From Saccharomycopsis fibuligera x Saccharomycopsis cf. fibuligera (lineage: Eukaryota; Ascomycota; Saccharomycetes; Ascoideales; Saccharomycopsidaceae): 64,000 bases of DNA. Positions 50,813 through 59,639 of this stretch are shown here, piece by piece. Where the stretch lies: positions 3,149,501 to 3,213,500 of the forward strand of contig CP012809.1 in assembly GCA_001936135.1 (NCBI GenBank), read 5' to 3'. The notes below the pieces were generated by a model. The model worked only from the letters and a program-made list of their open reading frames with translations, was not told the origin of the DNA and did not search any database. The translations under genes and the position numbers were made by a program. The first letter of the stretch is position 1, and each line of letters starts with the position of its first letter.

Positions 50813-51840
50813 TTTTGCATAACAGCATTAATTAACTTAATGTATTCAAGATAAATTGAGTAACTGATGGTATAGCTTCTGTAATTTTTGTTTGTGTTTT
50901 TGTGTCGTTCTGATTTGCTAAAGTGTTTTAATGTGATGAGGGGGCTGAGTAAAAATGATCTTGATATTCAAGCCCAGTACAGATTCTAGATAAATTTGTG
51001 TGTCCGGCATCATACTACCAGTTGAAGAAATGATGATGTTGTGGTTTACGTGCGTATGTGTGCTACGATATGCTATGAGAGGGCCATCATTAGCGGGTTG
51101 GTGCGTGGTAAAGATAGTAATGGAATGCTGCAACTTAAATACAATAAATTTGGTAGTACTGTGATAACGGTCAAAAGAATAAAAAATCATCAATGCTTAT
51201 GATTTGTATGGTATATCTGCTGTTGTTATTTTTTCTCTTTTGACTTCTAATTTTTGGGTGCTGTGCTACTTGCTATGCATAACAATAGGCTTTCATTTTG
51301 GATTATAACTTTTTTTTGGTTATCATAGCCAACTTTCAATTCATAAAATCTCTTCCTCTTGCTTTCGATTGTTTTAATTTACTTTGTTCTTTTACTTGCT
51401 TTTTATAGTCGTTAATTTTTATTGTTCGCTATTATTGTATTTATGGTCATTATATTTGAATTGTATGCATTTTAACGAAATAGAATCATCTTCAGCAGTA
51501 GACGCAATAGAAACGTGGCGGACCAATTGTATATTGAAGATTTCCCAAAGGAAATTGAAAGAAAAGTTGAAACAAAATGTTCATAGACGACCTTCAGAAC
51601 AAGTAAGTAGGATAGAATAACAGAAATCTAATTTAGAACAATAAAACAATAAAAATAGAAGCAAATCATTAAACGGCCAGTAAATGATAAAAAAGCGAAA
51701 ATACCAAAAAGAACGATGCAAAATTTTAAAAACATAAAAACCAAAAAAAAAGGAAAAAAAAAGGTCTCTCTTGAATAGAAATACTATGCTCACAAACCAG
51801 AATTAAAAATTGAGGTAGATAAGCTTAGATCAAACAATCA
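50813..51840. other. Convergent interval between OST4 and the BRE4-like gene
   Basis: About 1 kb, AT-rich. It contains a weak candidate small frame at 51465-51620 and a 90-codon antisense frame (50918-51190) that I do not believe. A-rich sequence near 51736-51762 is probably the 3' region of the BRE4-like gene. Confidence 0.5.
51465..51620 (+). CDS. Candidate small ORF, 51 codons, possibly a first exon
   Basis: An ATG-started frame encodes MHFNEIESSSAVDAIETWRT and then a Lys-rich amphipathic helix (KISQRKLKEKLKQNVHRR). Codon 47 is followed by GTAAGT (51603-51608), a plausible splice donor, so this could be a first exon; unspliced, it ends five codons later. No clear TACTAAC branch point follows. 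The protein is not recognised. Confidence 0.2.
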   Translation: MHFNEIESSSAVDAIETWRTNCILKISQRKLKEKLKQNVHRRPSEQVSRIE

Positions 51841-54800
51841 TTAAATTGCATCCTCGCCCAAAATCGTCTTTGAATACTCCGTCATCCGCTCAAGCTCCAT
51901 AACTATATCAGTAATTGCCTTAGAGAAGGCAATTGCGTGGATTTCTGTCCAATGCACTTCTTCCTCATATTTATTATCCTTCCAATTCCCATCTCCATTA
52001 TTATTTTCATTTCCATTTTTAGAGCCACTGGCATGACCCATAGCATCATTAGCAGCTATGTCACTAGCAATTCCAGTGGGGGCAGCAGCACTATCAGACC
52101 CAAAATTGAGAGCAACAGTTGTTTTCGCATCGCTTTTTGGAGAATTTATGTTTTCAAGAGCCTGTTGCAACCCTTGCAATTGGTTATTTACCCCTTTATC
52201 CTTATCAACAATTTTATACCCACCTAATGCATTCTCTTTACCTTGACCTTGGCCTTGACCTTGCTTATTGCTATCTTTCTGCTCCCTAAGCCAGCGTTTC
52301 ATCTTCGATTGCTTCTTCTGACTCTCAAATTCCTGTTGAAGCAAAGCAATCTCGTCATATAGCTGTTTCCGTACACTCACCAAATTTGGTAAGTAGCAAG
52401 GCACCGCACTTTCACTTTCAAAGCAGTTAGCCAACACGTACATGATGAAAATTATGCTAGCTACTGAATCTCGTCTCAATGGTATCAATTTTCTCAGCAC
52501 CGTATAGTCACCATCTTTGAACCAAGAATTGAACTGGATGGCGTTAATACGGGCTTCGATAACTTTCTCCAAAATAACGCTGCATGATTCTAATAATTTG
52601 AAAATGGTTTGAAAGTATGCATTGTTTTTGTTTTTCGAATCACCAATATTGTTATGATTACCGTTATTTGGATTATAGATATTCTCGTTGATGTTAGCAG
52701 AAATGTTAATAATGGTGGCTTCTGAAACACTAGCATCAATGATATTCTTCACTGCATACAAATGTTGCAAGAGCCTAATTTCTCTTATTGTGGATAATTG
52801 CAAAGTTAATTCAGTGGGGTTATCATTGCTGTCCCGGTAAACATACCGATCTGTGACAATTTGATAGGAATGGGACAAATTCATGAGGAGTCGAGCAAAT
52901 GCATTGGTGACCTGACTGCGGGCCACAAATGGCCAAATTAGGATGGTGATGAAAATGGAACTGATAATGGCAATAATGATCAGGATTGCTGTGGGCCATA
53001 CAATATCCCAGATAGCTGTAGTAGTGGTGGTGCTGCTGCTATTCGATGACCCATTTTCAACACCGGTGCTAATTAAAGCATCGATGATGATTACTGAAAA
53101 TGTTGAAAGCCCCAAAAATCCACATCTCGCCTCCGAGGGGAAATAGTAGTACTTGATTATGGATGGTATTGCATAAACCACAATAAATACAAGCATGACA
53201 TAAACGCTAGCTCTTTGGTTATTGAGTAAGACTGCTTGACAGCAACACCATGCCCAAAATGCAGCAACTATAACAGCTGCTATACGTTTGCCAATCTTGT
53301 TGAAACTGAAAATCCCAGTACTGCTATAAAGAAGCCAAATAAATACAGGGCACCAGTAGCAATGGCGCGCCACGTACCATTTGTGATTCAAAAGACCCGG
53401 CAATGCAGTAAAAATGATCAAAAATGCATGTTTAAATGAATTTTTGGAGTTGGATCCCGTAAGCGCCTTCATTAATTTCCAAGCTTGGTAAGAAAGTGGA
53501 GTGCTCGTATTGAGAAATAAATGTTTGTTGTAGTCCGCATGATTGACTGCTCTAATTACTTCTGTTTTGTTCACTGTTCTGTTGGCGTTTGGTGCATCAG
53601 TACTTTCCAAAAGCTCAGGAACCAATGATTCATTGATTTTTACTGCGTCTTGAGCCGAGTTTCTTGAAGTGTTGACGTTATATATTTTTTCAAATGATTT
53701 TTCCACCGAGTCTCTAGTTTGAAAATAGTTGAAGATTGCCAATTTACCACGGTCTTTTAAGCACTGTTTGGGCAATCTACGTATGGCTTTCTTTAACGGA
53801 TACCTCATCCATAATATTCTCCAATTCATTGGGCCAAAAATTTGGTTCCACCAATTTTTCTCATGATGATCGGCATGCATGTTTTTTGAACATAGTTTCA
53901 AAATGATGGACGCAGTAACAATCAACAATTTGGAAACTTGACGATGGTACCGTAAGAATAAAAATACTGAACTTATTTCTCTTTTGCTAAGAAGCTCGTT
54001 GCAAAACCATTCTGTTTTTGTAAATGCTCTATACGCTTTATCAAGCCTATGTAAGTTTTGACGCAAATTGAAAATCAATCCTTCCAACTTGATCAACAAG
54101 AACTCTTCATTTTCCAAACTATCAGATTTTAAAATTTCCATAAAGAATGCATTCGCGCCATTAATGCCAAAATTTTGCTCTAGTTCAGGTTTGGTGACTT
54201 TTACTTTCGCAAACTTTAGCAAGGCAACTTGTGCCACTTCAACACACCCAACCATTGCAACGAGCAACTCGACTATAGGATCCATAAACTGTCGCTGCAC
54301 CACCTGGGTATATAAATCTATAGTATTAATACCTAATGGCAATGGGGGCCCACAACCTGCTGGTCTTGGTGTCGCAGTGCCTGAACTCTTTCCATTTGTA
54401 GTTTGTCCTGAATGTAGAGCTGAACTAGCATGCATTTGGTTCAGTGGCATCAAGGTTGCATTTAAGTAGTTCAATTCCATTGAGTCATGATTTGATTCGG
54501 AGCTGCTACTTACCTTGACGTTGTCATTGTCATCAAGTTGTTCATATTCTTTGGCAATTTTGCTATGAATGTGACCTTTAACGCTATCGCGACGGTATCT
54601 GCCATGGCCATAACTGCCATCAAACATCTGTATTGGGTACGGGATGGCTTTCAACGGACTAACCATCAAATTGATACAGTTGCGAATATCAATCATATCA
54701 TCTTCACTAAAGAGACTAAATTTGAAAATTTCATTAGCAAACTCACGAAAATCTTCGGATAATGAAACCAATGTTAAATTCATCTTTTGGGCAATAGAAC

Positions 54801-55926
54801 TGCCAAACGGTTTTTTTTCCCCAATGTCATCTTTATTGTTGTCGTTCTTGAAATCGCCATTTCTTTCCAAACTCTCTAACCTTTCCTTTTTGCTTTCAAT
54901 AGTTACCAAGATCGATTGCTTGATATCATTCAATGCCGCAGCAAGCGATACTACTAGTCTTTTGTGATCAAATTCTGGCCATAACACGAGACAACAAACA
55001 AGCGATAATGCATTGCCAATGGAGAAAGGTACCACGTAGTTTCTGAATAGCCTCAAGTAATCCATTTTTTGAGTTTCTAAATCACCTCTCTGTAGTTGCA
55101 ACAAAACAAACATCAAGCTGAGCCCCGCATTGATACAAATATAATAAGATCTAGTATAGCTTAGCCGCACCAATTGTCCCAAAAATACCACCACAAAGAT
55201 AAAACAAGCGAAAATTCCACCATAGTTTTGTTTAGTAGCATTGGTTATCCTAGCAATACGCACAGTAAGCAAAGCGATCGCAGCACCTACCAAAGTGCCA
55301 ATTTGCAGCTGGATCGCCATTTCACACTGAGTGCCCATGGAATGCGCTGGATGGTGTAATAGTACCATTAGTGGTAAAATAGTGCGCATTGGACCCAACC
55401 AGTGGGCTGTGTTAGTGTTTAGACATAAAATGATGGCGACAATATAAGCAACAAGAATCTTAAGCAATGGTGTGCTTGCTGTTGCGAGAGATCGAGTATT
55501 GTGTTTGGATAGCTTAGATCCGATGATTGATGTTATTCTTGATTTATCAAGAGCATTATGCATGAGGTGATGGCAGCACCTGAAAATATAATACTTCTTC
55601 TTTTTGTCAGTCTCGGGGTTGCTGTTTTTGCTATTCTTGGTGAGGCTTTCCAACTCGTCTTCTTCCTTCGTAGCAGCAAGTGTCTGTGGATGTTTGCGCC
55701 GTTTTGTATATATTGGATCAAAATAGCCACCGCGCTGCTCTGTCAACAGAGCCAAGAGTTGACGTTGATGTTGATGCTGATGCTGCTGGAGCTGGAGCTG
55801 CTCTTCGGGCTGAGATTCCTGGGCTAATGCAGCAAGTCGTAACTGGGAAAAAGAAACAGAGGGGCTATTGAGCGCCAGACTGTTGGGGCTGAATGCCCTC
55901 CGCGTGAAGGCATTTGCAGTGTTCAT
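51841..55926 (-). CDS. BRE4: Polytopic membrane protein of the fungal Bre4 / aromatic acid exporter-like family
   Basis: The first in-frame ATG after the upstream stop is at 55926, giving 1,361 residues. Two clusters of hydrophobic helices, about residues 150-310 and 880-1070, flank a long hydrophilic middle region; this two-bundle layout and segments such as LGPMRTILPLMVLLHHPAHSMGTQ are typical of FUSC/ArAE-type permeases and the yeast Bre4 family, named for brefeldin A sensitivity. Transport substrates in fungi are unknown; efflux of weak organic or aromatic acids is the usual suggestion. The N-terminal 90 residues are Gln/Ser-rich, and the region before the last 40 residues is Asn/Gly/Gln-rich. 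S. cerevisiae Bre4 is about 1,125 residues. Family membership is better supported than one-to-one orthology. It is divergent from RIO2. Confidence 0.68.
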   Translation of the reverse strand: MNTANAFTRRAFSPNSLALNSPSVSFSQLRLAALAQESQPEEQLQLQQHQHQHQRQLLALLTEQRGGYFDPIYTKRRKHPQTLAATKEEDELESLTKNSKNSNPETDKKKKYYIFRCCHHLMHNALDKSRITSIIGSKLSKHNTRSLATASTPLLKILVAYIVAIILCLNTNTAHWLGPMRTILPLMVLLHHPAHSMGTQCEMAIQLQIGTLVGAAIALLTVRIARITNATKQNYGGIFACFIFVVVFLGQLVRLSYTRSYYICINAGLSLMFVLLQLQRGDLETQKMDYLRLFRNYVVPFSIGNALSLVCCLVLWPEFDHKRLVVSLAAALNDIKQSILVTIESKKERLESLERNGDFKNDNNKDDIGEKKPFGSSIAQKMNLTLVSLSEDFREFANEIFKFSLFSEDDMIDIRNCINLMVSPLKAIPYPIQMFDGSYGHGRYRRDSVKGHIHSKIAKEYEQLDDNDNVKVSSSSESNHDSMELNYLNATLMPLNQMHASSALHSGQTTNGKSSGTATPRPAGCGPPLPLGINTIDLYTQVVQRQFMDPIVELLVAMVGCVEVAQVALLKFAKVKVTKPELEQNFGINGANAFFMEILKSDSLENEEFLLIKLEGLIFNLRQNLHRLDKAYRAFTKTEWFCNELLSKREISSVFLFLRYHRQVSKLLIVTASIILKLCSKNMHADHHEKNWWNQIFGPMNWRILWMRYPLKKAIRRLPKQCLKDRGKLAIFNYFQTRDSVEKSFEKIYNVNTSRNSAQDAVKINESLVPELLESTDAPNANRTVNKTEVIRAVNHADYNKHLFLNTSTPLSYQAWKLMKALTGSNSKNSFKHAFLIIFTALPGLLNHKWYVARHCYWCPVFIWLLYSSTGIFSFNKIGKRIAAVIVAAFWAWCCCQAVLLNNQRASVYVMLVFIVVYAIPSIIKYYYFPSEARCGFLGLSTFSVIIIDALISTGVENGSSNSSSTTTTTAIWDIVWPTAILIIIAIISSIFITILIWPFVARSQVTNAFARLLMNLSHSYQIVTDRYVYRDSNDNPTELTLQLSTIREIRLLQHLYAVKNIIDASVSEATIINISANINENIYNPNNGNHNNIGDSKNKNNAYFQTIFKLLESCSVILEKVIEARINAIQFNSWFKDGDYTVLRKLIPLRRDSVASIIFIMYVLANCFESESAVPCYLPNLVSVRKQLYDEIALLQQEFESQKKQSKMKRWLREQKDSNKQGQGQGQGKENALGGYKIVDKDKGVNNQLQGLQQALENINSPKSDAKTTVALNFGSDSAAAPTGIASDIAANDAMGHASGSKNGNENNNGDGNWKDNKYEEEVHWTEIHAIAFSKAITDIVMELERMTEYSKTILGEDAI

Positions 55927-56140
55927 TGGAGGTAAATCATATGGAGTAGTGGTGGTGTATATAATTGTGGTGGATGATGACTGATGGGGTGGTACTATTT
56001 CTTTATGTCCTTGGCCTCTGCTCAATTGCACCTGTCATGCAGTGATGCGTAGATATGCGTAGGTACCCAGGTGACGGAACACCGTAAGCCTCGGCGCATT
56101 ACCCTGCAGATGAGCAGCTGAAATATTTTTTTTGATTTTT

Positions 56141-56175
<35 letters not shown>

Positions 56176-56300
56176 CTTAAACCACTAGGAATCAGTTATG
56201 GTGGTGCCGGCAGCAGTAGGTAATGATTAAGAATACAACATAGATCGCTGACAACTAAATCACACATACACAAACACAAACACTCATCGCAACCACCACA
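55927..56300. other. Divergent promoter of the BRE4-like gene and RIO2
   Basis: About 375 bases with a 32-base T tract (56144-56175). On the minus strand a 25-codon upstream ORF (56022-56099) lies in the presumed BRE4-like leader. CTCATCGC, a PAC-type element, is at 56283-56290, ten bases before the RIO2 ATG. Confidence 0.5.
56144..56175. repeat. Poly(dA:dT) tract, 32 bases
   Basis: An uninterrupted T run in the shared promoter of the BRE4-like gene and RIO2, about 125 bases from the RIO2 start. Confidence 0.8.
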
Positions 56301-57626
56301 ATGAAACTTGACATATCGCAGATGCGCTATTTGTCGCAGGACGACTACCGTGTCCTTGCTGCTGTGGAATCCGGTTCCCGTACCCACGAGCTTGTGCCCA
56401 CCCATTTGATCTACAGCATGAGCAAAGTCAACCCCGGTTCTGCTGCTCGCTGCTTAGGCACTTTAGCCAAACATAAATTGGTGTCACGAGTTCGTAATGC
56501 CAAATACGATGGGTATCGGTTGACATATAACGGCCATGATTATTTGGCCCTTAAGGCAATGTTGGCCAAACGCAGTTTGGCAGCTCTTGGTACCACAGTT
56601 GGGGTTGGTAAAGAATCCGATATTTATTCTACCAAAGATTATCGTGGGGTGGAGAAGATTTTGAAGATACATAGATTGGGCAGAACTTCATTCCGTACGG
56701 TGAAATCCAAAAGAGATTATTTGAAGAAAAACGGCCCTGGTTTGAGCTGGATGTTTTTATCAAAAGTTGCAGCTAGCAAAGAACATCAGTTTCTTTCCAC
56801 ATTGTTTGAAAATGGGTTTAATGTGCCACAGCCATATGACTATTCTAGACATTGTATCTTGATGGAATGGATCAAGGGATATCCAATGACCAAACTTTAC
56901 GAATTTCGCGATTACAAGCAGTTGTATTCTGACTTGATGAAGTTTATTGTGAAGTTGGCCAATCACGGGCTTATCCATTGTGACTTTAATGAATTCAATA
57001 TCATGATCCGTGATGAAGAAGAGATTGATAGCGGTAAATATGAAGACACTTTTGTAGTGCTTGATTTCCCGCAAAGTATCAGCATTGACCATCAAGATGC
57101 CGAATGGTATTTTGACAGAGACGTCGAATGTGTGAAGCGGTTTTTCGAAAGGAGATTCAGATATGTGCCTAAAAGAGACCCAATGATGGTGGATACAGAT
57201 GGTTATGGAGAAGGATATAAATACACTCAGCCAAGTTTCAAAAGAGATGTAAAGAGAGTGAATAATATTGATGAGTTGCTTCAAGCATCTGGATTTAAGA
57301 GACATTTGAAGAGTGGAGGAGGCAAAGGCGGTAATGTAGACTTTGAAGATGCAATGAAGGCAATTAGAGATCAACAGGTAGGAGACGAAGAAGAAAAAGA
57401 AGAAGAAGAAGAGGATGAAGATGAGGATGAAGATGAGCAAGATAAGTATGATGATAACGATGAAGAGTACGACGAAGAAGATTACGATGATGACGAATTA
57501 GATTTTGACGATGACAACGAAGAGTCTGATGAGGAGAACGAAAAAATCATTGAGGCATTGAAGAACGGAGTAGAAAACTTGAAGATGGATAAGTTGGGAA
57601 ACTATTATCTTGATGATAAGGCATAG
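56301..57626 (+). CDS. RIO2: Atypical protein kinase/ATPase Rio2 (40S ribosome maturation)
   Basis: The 441-residue protein matches yeast Rio2 (425). It has the N-terminal winged-helix domain (1-90, MKLDISQMRYLSQDDYRVL...YDGYRLTYNG), the RIO kinase domain with nucleotide loop GVGKESDIY, catalytic HCDFNEFNI (Asp228) and metal-binding LDFPQ (Asp255, the phospho-aspartate site in Rio2), the helix FKRDVKRVNNIDELLQASGF, and an acidic tail ending MDKLGNYYLDD, the conserved C-terminal signature. Rio2 binds pre-40S particles in the cytoplasm and is needed for final 18S rRNA maturation. The long Asp/Glu run (about 355-415) is expected for the family. A PAC-like CTCATCGC lies just before the ATG, which suits a ribosome-biogenesis gene although the position is unusually close. 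Confidence 0.97.
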   Translation: MKLDISQMRYLSQDDYRVLAAVESGSRTHELVPTHLIYSMSKVNPGSAARCLGTLAKHKLVSRVRNAKYDGYRLTYNGHDYLALKAMLAKRSLAALGTTVGVGKESDIYSTKDYRGVEKILKIHRLGRTSFRTVKSKRDYLKKNGPGLSWMFLSKVAASKEHQFLSTLFENGFNVPQPYDYSRHCILMEWIKGYPMTKLYEFRDYKQLYSDLMKFIVKLANHGLIHCDFNEFNIMIRDEEEIDSGKYEDTFVVLDFPQSISIDHQDAEWYFDRDVECVKRFFERRFRYVPKRDPMMVDTDGYGEGYKYTQPSFKRDVKRVNNIDELLQASGFKRHLKSGGGKGGNVDFEDAMKAIRDQQVGDEEEKEEEEEDEDEDEDEQDKYDDNDEEYDEEDYDDDELDFDDDNEESDEENEKIIEALKNGVENLKMDKLGNYYLDDKA

Positions 57627-57945
57627 ATATTATGGGTTAGTAAGACAGTAGCATAGTTATATTCAATAAAAAGAAAAGAAAAGAAAAGTAAAAAGATTTA
57701 ATTTTTAAGTTTGCAGTAGTATAATTGTAGTCTAAAAGGCATAATTTCAAAAACATTAAATAAACGTAACATTGATCATTCGTATTCATTAGATGAAGAA
57801 AAAAAAAATGCTTAAAAAAATTAAAGAAGTATGCTGTAGGAGCGAGTCTATAATATAATTGTACATATATACAGGTATGCCAAAACTCAAGTGACATGAA
57901 ATCACTTTGGAAAGGCTTTCTTTCTTTGAGATCATTGATTAATAT
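57627..57945. other. Convergent interval between RIO2 and RRG9
   Basis: About 320 bases of AT-rich 3' sequence with a short AAAAG repeat near 57669-57690. Nothing else seen. Confidence 0.6.
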
Positions 57946-58786
57946 TCAAAATTCAATATTACTGAGATTGGGTTTGATTCTTTTTTGTTTCTTCCTTCTC
58001 TGACCAGGTGCTCTATCAAGCTGCAGATCCATTTCCTTATAGCGTCTATAGCGCCTGCCATTAGACATGTTGAATTTATCACTTTCTGACATGAATAACA
58101 GACCGTTATCCTGACCTTCGCCATGCTCATCCTTATTTCCGATACTTTCGCCATTTCCGCTACTTCTAGTATTCAACAAATCCTTAATTTTTGCCCCTCT
58201 GCGCTTCCAGCGCTCATACACTTCTTCATCTTCTTCTATATTTTTAGGTTCCCATTTGGACTTCAATATACGTCTTATTGCCTCCGGTGACACCTTGAAA
58301 TAATCAGCAATATGCTTATTGTTTAAATGGGGATACTTTTGTTTCAAGAACCGCACTGATCTCATTTCTTCTCTGCTGAGTTTACGGCGAGGGTTCCAAC
58401 CTTCGGAGCCAAATTTCAATTTAAGGGCTTCTTTTTGTTTTTTCCACTCGGGCACTTTGGGATCTCTTAAGAGTTGCTTAGGGGACTTGTGCAACGCCAG
58501 CACGGGTTTAATGGAGTTTATTATAGAGAATTTGTCCTTGAAAGTAGTTGGTGTGGGCTTACTGGTGGTAGAGCTGGTGTACGATGGGTCTGTGTTTGAT
58601 TTCAATTTTGACTTTAACAGAGATATGTCGGGGAGAGCCCAGTTGGATTGATGTTGTATATTATTCACTTTGACGGACGGAGGGCCATCGTCGTGATCCG
58701 AGCGGGGGATTGTGTAGATGTTATCATTGTGACCGGGACTAGGGTTTGCGTTTATGTTTATGTGTTCATTTGTACTGTCTTTTGGT

Positions 58787-58830
<44 letters not shown>

Positions 58831-59004
58831 GGCACTATTATTACTACTGGCGTCAGCGGTAAGTCGCAGCAGTTGCAGATATCGAAAGGCAGAAACAGTG
58901 GAAAGACATGGGAGGAGCAGCACAGACTTCCGGAAAAGGATGGAGCTGGAGGCTATTGCCAACACAATACGGTTAGACCGGTAAGCAAAACATCGTGTGG
59001 ACAT
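57946..59004 (-). CDS. RRG9: Mitochondrial Rrg9 (required for respiratory growth)
   Basis: The 352-residue protein begins MSTRCFAYRSNRIVLAIASS, basic and free of acids, as for a mitochondrial presequence. The conserved Rrg9 domain (about 183-255) reads VPEWKKQKEALKLKFG, WNPRRKLSREEM, then LKQKYPHLNNKHIADYFKVS and EAIRRILKSKWEP, a helix-turn-helix-like stretch shared with mitochondrial Neugrin-type proteins. Yeast Rrg9 is needed for mtDNA maintenance and respiratory growth. A run of Asn (about residues 60-72) comes from an AAC repeat (plus-strand TTG run 58788-58830). The C-terminal tail is Arg/Lys-rich. The gene is divergent from VID27, and its proximal promoter carries PAC- and RRPE-like elements. 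Confidence 0.88.
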
Positions 59005-59046
59005 TGCTGCTGGTGTGGATAGTGCTGGTAGCGGTCAAAAGGTCAT

Positions 59047-59074
59047 CTCATCGCATGGAGTGATGAAAATTTTC
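59047..59074 (-). promoter_or_regulatory. PAC plus RRPE-like motif pair upstream of RRG9
   Basis: CTCATCGC at 59047-59054 is PAC (GCGATGAG) read on the RRG9 strand; TGAAAATTTTC at 59064-59074 matches the RRPE consensus. The pair lies 43-70 bases from the RRG9 start. In yeast this pair marks ribosome-biogenesis genes. Confidence 0.45.
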
Positions 59075-59460
59075 TATATAAAAAAAAAAATAAAAAATAA
59101 AAAATAAAAATAAAAAAGCCTAGTAATTCAGACACTCACTCGGTGAATCTGGCGCATGTGCGAATGAAATTTATTTTTCTGCCCAGCGCCGGACACGGGG
59201 TGTTTCACCCTCTAGGATCTGCTATAGCGAAGCATACCATGGCGGTCTCTGCTACGCAGCTTTTTCATTCCCAAACTGAGTGGTATACCAGGATATAAGA
59301 GATCTTCGAGTCCACAAATAACATGGGGCTAGAAGGCAGTGATGGATAGTTGCTTAATAGTGGTGGCAGCAGCAGAAGCAGTAGTTGTAGTAGTAGTAGT
59401 AGCAGTAGTAGTGGTGGTGGTGGCGGTAGTAATATCCTCTCCGGGTAATATTCTGGCTAG

Positions 59461-59492
59461 TTTGTTTGTTTGTTTGTTTGTTTGTTTGTTTG
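59461..59492. repeat. (TTTG)8 microsatellite
   Basis: Eight perfect TTTG units, 150 bases upstream of VID27. Confidence 0.9.
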
Positions 59493-59639
59493 TCTTTGAG
59501 ATAAACAAAAACACGCCAGTGGCAACTCATCTCAAATGACATTCTCATATCATCTGCCATCTCTACTAGGAGTTTACCTCAAATACAACCGTCATTCCCC
59601 TCTGTCCACTACGATATCACGCACCACTTCACTCAAGCA

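Larger units (their letters stand above)
59005..59639. other. Divergent promoter of RRG9 and VID27
   Basis: About 635 bases. It contains PAC and RRPE-like motifs near RRG9, an A-rich stretch (59081-59117), a GTA/GTG-type triplet run (about 59380-59430) and (TTTG)8 at 59461-59492. No gene was seen. Confidence 0.55.

Noticed and set aside
50918-51190. 90-codon antisense frame beginning with ATG at 51190
   Set aside because: Composition is skewed to His, Thr and Ile, no family is recalled, and it sits in AT-rich 3' sequence.
51829-51840. CTTAGATCA resembling U2 snRNA
   Set aside because: Flanking sequence does not match U2, and it lies next to the stop of the BRE4-like gene.
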